Source: Streptomyces griseorubiginosus (GTDB lineage Bacteria > Actinomycetota > Actinomycetes > Streptomycetales > Streptomycetaceae). Taken from it: a stretch of 34,536 bases of DNA. The position numbers and the translations under genes were made by a program. The stretch is taken from contig NZ_WVUG01000062.1 of the NCBI RefSeq assembly GCF_017614965.1, forward strand, positions 1-34,536. The letters run 5' to 3'. Position 1 is the first letter of the stretch, and every line of letters begins with the position of its first letter. The notes under the pieces are model-generated. The model was not told the origin of the DNA. It searched no databases and saw nothing but the letters and a program-made list of their open reading frames with translations. This document shows, piece by piece, positions 14,916 through 21,609 of the stretch.

Positions 14916-15181
14916 GAAATGGTGCCGGCGAACGGCCGGGCAAGCCCCCTGCCGGTGTTCCGAGCCCCACCGCATCCGATCGGGCCGCTCCCGCCGAACC
15001 GGTGACTACGACGCGCACTCCGATCGCGAGGATCTCGATGAGGGGAACCGGAATGAGCCCCACCGTGACGCAGGACCACCGTGCGAGCGGGCGTCCACGC
15101 GAGCATCCGAGCTGCGAGGAGGGCTTTCCCGCGCCCGCGCAGCGCACAGCCGGCGCAGCGGCCCCCGGGCTGGGCGATCGA

Positions 15182-15203
15182 GGCGAGGGCCCGCGCCCTC
15201 GCC
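15182..15203. other. Perfect 9-4-9 hairpin in the decayed region
   Basis: GGCGAGGGC-CCGC-GCCCTCGCC, immediately before the isoprenyl-synthase-like fragment. It could be an old terminator or a hairpin that promoted a deletion. Only the symmetry is observed. Confidence 0.4.
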
Positions 15204-15204
15204 C

Positions 15205-15321
15205 TACGGCCCCGACCCGCACGCCGTCGACGCCGACGTGACCGGCGCGGTGCGCACGGTGCTCGGCGACCTGCTCGGCCGCCGCCTGGCGGCGGCCGAG
15301 GCCGTCGATCCGCTGTTCGGC
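15205..15321 (+). pseudogene. Fragment resembling the N-terminus of a crtE-like isoprenyl diphosphate synthase
   Basis: One frame reads YGPDPHAVDADVTGAVRTVL and continues GDLLGRRLAAAEAVDPLFG. That resembles the N-terminal helices of Streptomyces geranylgeranyl diphosphate synthases, which precede the GGKR motif. It then stops matching at 15321, where the LitR-like piece begins in the next frame. No GGKR or DDxxD motif is present. The resemblance is from memory and short, so this is a weak call that gains support only from the neighbouring crt relics. Confidence 0.3.
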
Positions 15322-15322
15322 G

Positions 15323-15661
15323 TTCCCGCTGGAGGCACTGAACGCCACGCTCACCGAACGCGGGGTCCCCACGCTCATGCTGGGCGGTGCCGTGCCCCCG
15401 GACGCCCTGATGGCCGTGCTGCGGGGCGTGGGTCCGGCGGCGGTGGCCCTGTGGTCGCAGTCGGCCGCCACGGCCGGTACGCCGTAGGTCCAGCACCTGG
15501 TGGAGACCCGCTGGGGCGTTCGTGGTGCCCGGATGCAGAGCCGGGTGCTGTTGTGCGGTCCGGGCTGGAAACGGACCCGGATTCCTGGTCCGCCGCGCCC
15601 GCGTGGCCTGCACGAGGCGCTGCGCGTGCTGGGGGCGCTGGATCTTTCAACTCCCGCCTGA
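15323..15661 (+). pseudogene. litR: C-terminal B12-binding domain of a LitR-type MerR photoreceptor regulator, truncated and with a nonsense codon
   Basis: About 112 codons in one frame match the cobalamin-binding C-terminal domain of LitR/CarH-type regulators: LEALNATLTERGVPTLMLGG, VPPDALMAVLRGVGPAAVAL, WSQSAATAG, then RVLLCGPGW and RPRGLHEALRVLGAL. An in-frame TAG at 15485-15487 interrupts it, after which the same frame continues to TGA at 15659-15661. The N-terminal MerR helix-turn-helix is missing: the fragment joins directly onto other sequence at 15322. LitR with adenosylcobalamin represses light-inducible carotenoid genes in the dark (established for Streptomyces and Thermus). Its orientation, divergent from the ECF sigma gene, matches the lit locus. 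Confidence 0.65.
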
Positions 15662-15694
15662 GCAACGGGATTGGCCTGTTGTTACGGTGCACCG

Positions 15695-17200
15695 GTGTCT
15701 GAATCCTCACGCGATACCGCCGCGGGTGCCGGCTGGGGCGTCGCGGAACCCGGCGAGTACAAGCGGCTGATGCCGTCCAAGGTCCAGAGGCTCTCCTGGC
15801 TGAACCCCAGGACACTGTGGGCCGCCCGCAACGGTGTGGTGGCCTCGTGGTTCGGGGACCCGACGGGGCACACCCGCAGCAGGTGGGTGGCCCAGCGGGA
15901 GGCGGCGGGGGCACCCGCCGACAAGGTGATCCGGCGTGCGGACCCGGAGCGGTTCTCCTTCATGCTGATGGGCGACACCGGTGAGGGCGACGACTCCCAG
16001 TACGCCGTGGTGCCGGGCTTCCTGAAGATCGGTCGCGGGACGGACTTCGCCGTCATCGCCAGTGACGTCATCTATCCGGTCGGCAGCGCCGACGACTACG
16101 GCACCAAGTTCTTCCGTCCCTACCAGGACTACCCGGCGCCGATCTACGCGGTGCCGGGCAACCACGACTGGTACGAGGACCTGGGTGCCTTCATGCGGGT
16201 GTTCTGCGGCGACGCCCCGGCCCTGCCCCGTGAGGCGGCGCCGCGGCCCTTCACGCGGGCCTGGATGCGTTCGCTGCTGTGGCACCGGCCGCGCTCCGGA
16301 GACGGCCGGCACCTGGACGAGGAACGGCGGTTGAGGTCCGCACCCGAGCAGCAGGCGGTGCAGCCGGGACCGTACTGGGCGATCGACGCCGGACCGCTGC
16401 GCATCATAGGCATCGACACGGGTCTGCTGGGCACCATCGACGCCGAGCAGGGCGCCTGGCTGCGTGAGGTCTCCCAAGGACCCCGCCCGAAGATCCTGGT
16501 CACCGGCTCGCCCCTGTACGTGGACGGCGAGCACCACCCGTGCACCATCGAGGGCGGTGGCGGCACCGTCGACGACATCGTCCGCGACCCGGCGCACCAC
16601 TACGTGGCGGCGATAGGCGGCGACATCCACAACTACCAGCGCTATCCGGTCCAGGTGGAGGGCCGCACCATCCAGTACGTCGTCTCGGGCGGCGGCGGCG
16701 CGTTCATGCACGCCACGCACACCATCCCGCGCGTCGACATCGCGAACGTCACGGAGAAGGACTTCCGCTGCTATCCGCTGCGCGGTGACTCCCTCGCCTT
16801 CTACAGCCGCCTGTACGGCCGCCGGCTGCGGCTGCGCCGCTTCTTCACGCTCACCGAGGCCGAGGCGATGGCGGTGATCGCCGAGCGGCTGGGGATCCAG
16901 CCGACCCGTACGCCGGGCGGACCGGTGCGGGTGACCCGGCGCGTGCGTCTGGTGGCGAGCCTGCTCGGCGCGGGCGGCCGCCCGGACCGTACCTCGCGCT
17001 TCCGCCTGCCGGTGCGCAAGATCTACACACAGCTGTTCTCTCCGAGCTCGGCGACCTACAGTCCGCCCTTCTTCAAGAGCTTCCTGCGCCTGGACGTGAG
17101 TCCGGAGGCGGTGCGGGTGCGGTGCTTCGCCGCCACCGGCAACCGTGCGCAGGAGATCGAACCGCCGGTCGAGGACGAGTTCGTCATCGCGCTGACCTGA
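15695..17200 (+). CDS. Metallophosphoesterase (calcineurin-like) family protein
   Basis: 501 residues. Metal-binding motifs in order: GDTGEGD (93-99), ASDVIYPVGSADDY, PGNHDWYEDL and GGDIHNYQRYP. The DxH that opens many members is replaced by DTG, and the usual GDxxY by SDVIYP, as in the large actinomycete group of this size. No signal peptide is visible. A middle insertion (about 180-220) and a long C-terminal extension after the phosphatase domain (about 360-501) are of unknown role. GTG at 15695 is chosen: TACGGT (15683-15688) is 6 nt upstream with no Shine-Dalgarno, suggesting a leaderless mRNA. It begins 33 nt after the LitR-like relic and seems undamaged. Substrate unknown. Confidence 0.88.
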   Translation: MSESSRDTAAGAGWGVAEPGEYKRLMPSKVQRLSWLNPRTLWAARNGVVASWFGDPTGHTRSRWVAQREAAGAPADKVIRRADPERFSFMLMGDTGEGDDSQYAVVPGFLKIGRGTDFAVIASDVIYPVGSADDYGTKFFRPYQDYPAPIYAVPGNHDWYEDLGAFMRVFCGDAPALPREAAPRPFTRAWMRSLLWHRPRSGDGRHLDEERRLRSAPEQQAVQPGPYWAIDAGPLRIIGIDTGLLGTIDAEQGAWLREVSQGPRPKILVTGSPLYVDGEHHPCTIEGGGGTVDDIVRDPAHHYVAAIGGDIHNYQRYPVQVEGRTIQYVVSGGGGAFMHATHTIPRVDIANVTEKDFRCYPLRGDSLAFYSRLYGRRLRLRRFFTLTEAEAMAVIAERLGIQPTRTPGGPVRVTRRVRLVASLLGAGGRPDRTSRFRLPVRKIYTQLFSPSSATYSPPFFKSFLRLDVSPEAVRVRCFAATGNRAQEIEPPVEDEFVIALT

Positions 17201-17263
17201 CCGGATCTTGACCCTGGGGGCGGGAACACTTCTCGCGACGTCCCCGTTGGCACTTCCGTACTA

Positions 17264-17277
17264 CTTGATTCATCAAG
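17264..17277. promoter_or_regulatory. Perfect 6-2-6 inverted repeat before the LLM flavoprotein gene
   Basis: CTTGAT-TC-ATCAAG, ending 7 nt before the GGAGG ribosome site. Its shape is that of MarR/PadR-type operators. A TTGGCA at 17247-17252 could be the -35. No matching regulator gene is adjacent. Confidence 0.5.
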
Positions 17278-17294
17278 CAACCACGGAGGAACCC

Positions 17295-18323
17295 GTGCCG
17301 CCGACCTCTCGCCCCCTGCGCAAGCTGGGATTTCTGACCATCGGCCTGTTCGACGAGGCCGATCCGCGGCGGGGCCACGAGTCCACGCTGGAGATCATCG
17401 AACTGGGCGAGCGGCTCGGCTTCGACAGCGCGTGGCTGCGCCACCGGCATCTGCAGTACGGCATCTCCTCCCCCGTCGCCGTGATGGCGGCGGCCTCGCA
17501 GCGCACCCGCCGCATCGAACTGGGCACGGCGGTCATCCCGCTCGGCTGGGAGAACCCGCTGCGGCTGGCGGAGGACCTGGCGACGGTGGACATCCTGTCC
17601 GGGGGCCGCGTCAACCCGGGTGTCAGTGTCGGTCCGCCGATGCACTTCGAGCAGGTCAAGGAGGCGTTGTACCCGGACACCGCGGAGGCGGAGGACTTCT
17701 CCTACGAGCGGGTGCGGCGGCTGCTCGCCTTCGTGCGCGGCGAGAGCGCGACCGACTTCAGCGGCGTCGAAGGTTTCGAGGTGTTCTCCGATCGAGTGCA
17801 GCCGCAGTCCCCCGGTCTGGGCCGGCGTATGTGGTACGGCGGCGGCAGCCTCAGTTCGGCGCGCTGGGCCGGCGAGCACGGCATGAACTTCCTGACCAGC
17901 AGCGTCGTCAAGGCGGAGGACGCACAGGGGCCGTACGACTTCGCCGAGATCCAGCTCTCCCACATCCGCGCCTTCCGCGACCGGCACCCGGACGGGGAAG
18001 GCGCCCGCGTCTCCCAGGGCCTGGTCGTCATCCCCACCGACTCCGCGACGCCGGAGCAGCGCAAGCGGTACGAGGAGTACGCGGCCAAGCGCACCCCTCG
18101 GACGACGTCACCGCAGGGCCCCGCGCGGCTGCTGTTCGCACCCGACCTCGTCGGCACCTCGGACGAGATCGCCGAGCGGCTGGCCGGACACGCGGCGTTC
18201 CGCGAGGTGGACGAGGTGGCGTTCGCGCTGCCGTTCACCTTCGAGCACGAGGACTACGTGCAGATCCTGACCGACATGGCCACGAAGCTGGGCCCTGCGC
18301 TCGGCTGGCAGCCGTCGGTGTGA
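17295..18323 (+). CDS. LLM-class (luciferase-like) flavin-dependent monooxygenase
   Basis: 342 residues, one bacterial-luciferase-like TIM barrel. Typical pieces are LGFLTIGLFDEAD at the N-terminus, ERLGFDSAWLRHRHLQYG, the flavin-contact region SPVAVMAAASQRTRRIELG, PLRLAEDLATVDILSGGRV and the C-terminal GTSDEIAERL. Family members use FMNH2 or F420H2; which cofactor is used here cannot be told. GTG at 17295 with GGAGGAA at good spacing; an upstream open frame to 17208 has no ribosome site and would cover the inverted repeat. Convergent with a TauD-type dioxygenase gene (2-nt gap). Alkanesulfonate-type chemistry shared with that neighbour is possible but unproven. Confidence 0.9.
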   Translation: MPPTSRPLRKLGFLTIGLFDEADPRRGHESTLEIIELGERLGFDSAWLRHRHLQYGISSPVAVMAAASQRTRRIELGTAVIPLGWENPLRLAEDLATVDILSGGRVNPGVSVGPPMHFEQVKEALYPDTAEAEDFSYERVRRLLAFVRGESATDFSGVEGFEVFSDRVQPQSPGLGRRMWYGGGSLSSARWAGEHGMNFLTSSVVKAEDAQGPYDFAEIQLSHIRAFRDRHPDGEGARVSQGLVVIPTDSATPEQRKRYEEYAAKRTPRTTSPQGPARLLFAPDLVGTSDEIAERLAGHAAFREVDEVAFALPFTFEHEDYVQILTDMATKLGPALGWQPSV

Positions 18324-18325
18324 GC

Positions 18326-19300
18326 TCACCAGCGCCCGGGTGCCGTGCCGGTGATCGGCCGGGACGGCGTGCCGTCCACGCCGACGGGGACGTCGCCGGT
18401 GAGCATCACGCGGTGCATGATGCGCGGGAAGTCGAGGTGGGCGTTGTCGCTGGGGGCGAGGTGGATGGTGGCCCGGTTGTCCCAGAAGGCGACGCTGCCC
18501 GGCTCCCAGCGGAAGCGCACGGTGTATTCGGGCCGCACCGCCTGTTCCAGCAGCATCTCCAGCAGGGCCCGGCTCTCGGGGCGGGAGACGCCGGTGATCT
18601 GTTCCAGGTAGTAGCCGTTGACGAACAGCACCCGCTCCCCCGTCTCGGGGTGCACGCGCACCAGCGGGTGCTCGGAGGCGACCTGGTGGTCCAGCAGATG
18701 GCGCAGATAGCTGTCGTCTCCGGGGCGGGGCTGGTAGCCGACGCCGAGACGGTGCTCGGCCCGCAGCCGGTCGGCGAAGTCCCGTACGGGCGCTGAGAGT
18801 CCGGCGTAGGCGGCGGCCAGGTTGGACCAGGTGGTGTCGCCGCCGTAGGGCGGTACGGTCTCGGCGCGCAGGATCGTCGCCGCCGGCGGGTCGACGCGGG
18901 CGCCGTGGTCGCAGTGCCAGCCGCGCAGCAGGGTGTGCCGGCGGCGCTGCAGCCACTCCTCGTGCTCCATGCCGAACTTCCCGCCCAGCTCCAGCCGGTC
19001 GGCGGTGGTCTCCACCTCTGGGACGTCGGGCGGTGAGGCGCTGCCCCGCTTGCCCAGCACGACGGGCCGGCCGAACCGGCGCGCGAAGGCCACGTGGGCG
19101 GCGTGGTCGAGCCGTTGACCGCGGAAGAACACGACCTTCCAGCGCAGCACCGCCGCCCGGATCGCGCCGACGACGGCGTCGTCGAGGTCACTCGCCAGGT
19201 CGACACCCGTGATCTCGGCTCCGATGTGCCCGGCGACCGGTTTCACCTCGATCCCGGCCGCCCGTGCAGCCGTTGCCATCGCGTCCCACTCCGCCGTCAT
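18326..19300 (-). CDS. TauD/TfdA-family 2-oxoglutarate and Fe(II)-dependent dioxygenase
   Basis: 324 residues. The iron triad is H129 and D131 (WHCD) plus H280 (NRATIHLAPSD), with a 2-oxoglutarate-binding Arg in FPRIMHRVML. The N-terminal EVKPVAGHIGAEITGVDL and VVFFRGQ are family signatures. An insertion around 83-127 rich in charged residues is longer than in E. coli TauD. The ATG at 19300 is preferred: GGAGAG lies just upstream, whereas the GTG at 19345 would put coding sequence through a 14-bp hairpin. Known family substrates are taurine, other sulfonates and phenoxyacetates; the substrate here is unknown. Divergent from the xylanase operon across about 250 bp; convergent with the LLM monooxygenase gene. 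Confidence 0.9.
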   Translation of the reverse strand: MTAEWDAMATAARAAGIEVKPVAGHIGAEITGVDLASDLDDAVVGAIRAAVLRWKVVFFRGQRLDHAAHVAFARRFGRPVVLGKRGSASPPDVPEVETTADRLELGGKFGMEHEEWLQRRRHTLLRGWHCDHGARVDPPAATILRAETVPPYGGDTTWSNLAAAYAGLSAPVRDFADRLRAEHRLGVGYQPRPGDDSYLRHLLDHQVASEHPLVRVHPETGERVLFVNGYYLEQITGVSRPESRALLEMLLEQAVRPEYTVRFRWEPGSVAFWDNRATIHLAPSDNAHLDFPRIMHRVMLTGDVPVGVDGTPSRPITGTAPGRW

Positions 19301-19317
19301 GCGCTCTCCGTCGCTCG

Positions 19318-19348
19318 TCCGTGGCGGCTCGGTGCGAGCCGCCACGGA
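19318..19348 (-). other. 14-bp stem, 3-nt-loop hairpin in the leader of the TauD-like gene
   Basis: Perfect inverted repeat 19318-19331 / 19335-19348 (left arm TCCGTGGCGGCTCG on the plus strand), ending 18 nt before the chosen ATG. In the minus-strand mRNA it would form a very stable hairpin just ahead of the ribosome site. It might instead terminate transcription or be a protein-binding site. The symmetry is observed; the role is unknown. Confidence 0.6.
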
Positions 19349-19386
19349 GATCGTGACAGCGTTTCCGGCGCCAGGCGACAGGCAGG

Positions 19387-19495
19387 TCGAAACTTTCGAA
19401 GTGAAAGACGAATGATGCGAGAAGGATTGACGCTTCCTGTGGGCCTCCTATCATCCAAGACGTCCGAGAAGACGGTCGACGTTCGACATGTCGAA
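19387..19495 (+). promoter_or_regulatory. Promoter and two palindromes of the arabinoxylan operon
   Basis: TCGAAA-C-TTTCGA (19387-19399) lies upstream of a good promoter, TTGACG (19427-19432), 16 nt, TATCAT (19449-19454). A second perfect palindrome, TTCGACATGTCGAA (19482-19495), lies in the predicted leader. Motifs of the CGAAA/TTTCG type are known ahead of Streptomyces xylanase genes. The leader would be about 90 nt. The minus-strand TauD promoter must lie in the same gap but was not located. Confidence 0.65.
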
Positions 19496-19552
19496 TCTCG
19501 GATGTCATGTCCTGCTCAAATGCGTGCCCCCACACCACCGCAGAGGAGCGTC

Positions 19553-21562
19553 ATGAAACCTCTCCACCCCTTACGAGGGCGTCGGCTGTCCGCCGTCGGC
19601 CTGATGGCCGCCACCGCACTGCTGGCCGCCGGAACAGCGGCTGCGGCGCCCGACGCCGCCGTCAAGGCCTCCACCCTCGGGGCCCAAGCAGCCCAGTCCG
19701 GGCGGTACTTCGGCACCGCCGTGGCCGGCGGGAAGCTCGGTGACTCGACGTACTCCACGATTCTCGACCGGGAATTCAACATGATCACCCCGGAGAACGA
19801 GATGAAGTGGGACACCACCGAGCGCTCCCGCGGCAACTTCAACTTCGGCCCCGCCGACCAGATCGTGGGCCACGCCACCGCGCACGGCCAGCGCATGCGC
19901 GGCCACACCCTCGTCTGGCACTCCCAACTGCCCGGCTGGGTCAGCTCCATCACCGACGCCAACACCCTGCGCAGCGTGATGAACAACCACATCACCACCG
20001 AGATGAACCACTTCAAGGGCAAGATCTACGCCTGGGACGTGGTCAACGAGGCGTTCGCCGACGGTGGCAGCGGTCAGCACCGCAGCTCCGTGTTCCAGAA
20101 CGTCCTCGGCAACGGCTTCATCGAGGAGGCCTTCCGCACCGCACGGACCGCCGACCCCTCCGCCAAGCTCTGCTACAACGACTACAACATCGAGAACTGG
20201 ACCGACGCCAAGACCCAGGGCGTCTACGCCATGGTCCGCGACTTCAAGTCCCGCGGCGTGCCCATCGACTGCGTGGGCTTCCAGTCCCACTTCGGCACCG
20301 GCGGCCCGCCCGCGAGCTTCCAGACCACCCTGTCCAACTTCGCCGCGCTCGGCGTCGACGTACAGATCACCGAACTCGACATCGCGCAGGCACCGGCCAC
20401 GGCCTACGCGAACACCGTCAAGGCGTGCATGAACGTTGCGCGTTGCACGGGCATCACCGTGTGGGGCATCCGGGACAGCGACTCCTGGCGCACCGGCCAG
20501 AACCCGCTGCTGTTCGACAACGGCGGCAACAAGAAGGCGGCGTACAACGCGACGCTGACCGCGCTCGGCGGCACACCCACGACCACCGCCCGAGCCACCG
20601 CCGCCGCCCTCCCGTCGAGCTTCAGCTGGAGTTCGAGCGGCCCGCTGATCGCGCCCAAGCCCGACTCGACACACAACATCGCGGGGATCAAGGACCCGTC
20701 GGTCGTGTACTACAACGGCAAGTACCACGTCTTCGCGAGCGTCGCCGGCTCCTCCGGCTACAGCCTGGTGTACCTCAGCTTCAGCGACTGGTCGCAGGCC
20801 GGCTCGGCCACGCACCACTACCTGGACCGCAGCGCGATCGGCAGCGGCTACCGGGCCGCCCCGCAGATCTTCTACTTCGCACCGCAGAAACTCTGGTACC
20901 TCGTCTACCAGACCGGCAACGCCTCGTACTCCACCAACGCCGACATCAGCAACCCCGACGGCTGGAGCGCGCCGCGCAACTTCTACGCCTCGATGCCGGA
21001 CATCATCCGGCAGAACATCGGCGGCGGCTACTGGGTCGACATGTGGGTGATCTGCGACGGCACCACCTGCTACCTGTTCTCCTCGGACGACAACGGACAC
21101 CTGTACCGCTCGCAGACAAGCCTGTCCCAGTTCCCGAACGGCTTCACCAACACCGTCATCGCGGCCCAGGAATCCAACAAGTACGCCCTGTTCGAGGCGA
21201 GCAACGTCTACAAGGTGCAGGGCAGCAACCAGTACCTGCTCATCGTCGAGGCCATCGGCTCCGACGGGCGGCGCTACTTCCGCTCCTGGACCTCCGGCAG
21301 CATCGCGGGCTCGTGGACCCCGCTGGCCGCCACCGAGAGCAATCCCCTCGCCCGCGCCACCAACGTCACCTTCCCGGCGGGCGCCTGGACGAAGGACATC
21401 AGCCACGGCGAGATGATCCGCGCCGGCTACGACCAGACGCTGACGATCCCCTCCTGCAGGCTCCAGTACCTCTACCAGGGCCTCAACCCCAACGCGAGCG
21501 GTGACTACAACAGCCTGCCCTGGCGCCTGGGCCTGCTCACCCAGACGAACTCCGCCTGCTGA
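19553..21562 (+). CDS. Secreted bifunctional GH10 endo-xylanase / GH62 arabinofuranosidase
   Basis: 669 residues. Sec signal peptide 1-32. The GH10 barrel spans about 40-340, beginning STLGAQAAQSGRYFGTAV; the acid/base is E166 (WDVVNEAF) and the nucleophile E274 (ITELDIA). A short Thr/Ala linker (340-354) follows. The GH62 five-bladed propeller spans about 355-669: PLIAPKPDSTHNIAGIKDPS with likely catalytic base D381, and LFEASNVYKV holding the probable catalytic acid. The enzyme would cut the xylan backbone and remove arabinose side groups in one polypeptide. Well-known Streptomyces GH10 xylanases carry a CBM13 in the position taken here by GH62. ATG at 19553 with GAGGAG upstream. Codon 7 is a TTA (19571-19573), implying bldA dependence. 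GH54 follows after 47 nt, likely co-transcribed. Confidence 0.93.
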   Translation: MKPLHPLRGRRLSAVGLMAATALLAAGTAAAAPDAAVKASTLGAQAAQSGRYFGTAVAGGKLGDSTYSTILDREFNMITPENEMKWDTTERSRGNFNFGPADQIVGHATAHGQRMRGHTLVWHSQLPGWVSSITDANTLRSVMNNHITTEMNHFKGKIYAWDVVNEAFADGGSGQHRSSVFQNVLGNGFIEEAFRTARTADPSAKLCYNDYNIENWTDAKTQGVYAMVRDFKSRGVPIDCVGFQSHFGTGGPPASFQTTLSNFAALGVDVQITELDIAQAPATAYANTVKACMNVARCTGITVWGIRDSDSWRTGQNPLLFDNGGNKKAAYNATLTALGGTPTTTARATAAALPSSFSWSSSGPLIAPKPDSTHNIAGIKDPSVVYYNGKYHVFASVAGSSGYSLVYLSFSDWSQAGSATHHYLDRSAIGSGYRAAPQIFYFAPQKLWYLVYQTGNASYSTNADISNPDGWSAPRNFYASMPDIIRQNIGGGYWVDMWVICDGTTCYLFSSDDNGHLYRSQTSLSQFPNGFTNTVIAAQESNKYALFEASNVYKVQGSNQYLLIVEAIGSDGRRYFRSWTSGSIAGSWTPLAATESNPLARATNVTFPAGAWTKDISHGEMIRAGYDQTLTIPSCRLQYLYQGLNPNASGDYNSLPWRLGLLTQTNSAC

Positions 21563-21609
21563 CCGCCGACCGCCCTCATCACTCACCCGCACGACCAGAG
21601 GAGCTTCCC

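Noticed and set aside
14916..15181. Possible MerR helix-turn-helix half of the LitR relic
   Set aside because: All three plus frames were read and no MerR-like motif was found; the DNA-binding half appears to be gone.
19571..21592. 673-residue minus-strand open frame opposite the xylanase
   Set aside because: Composition is that of an antisense shadow; the plus strand carries clear GH10 and GH62 domains.
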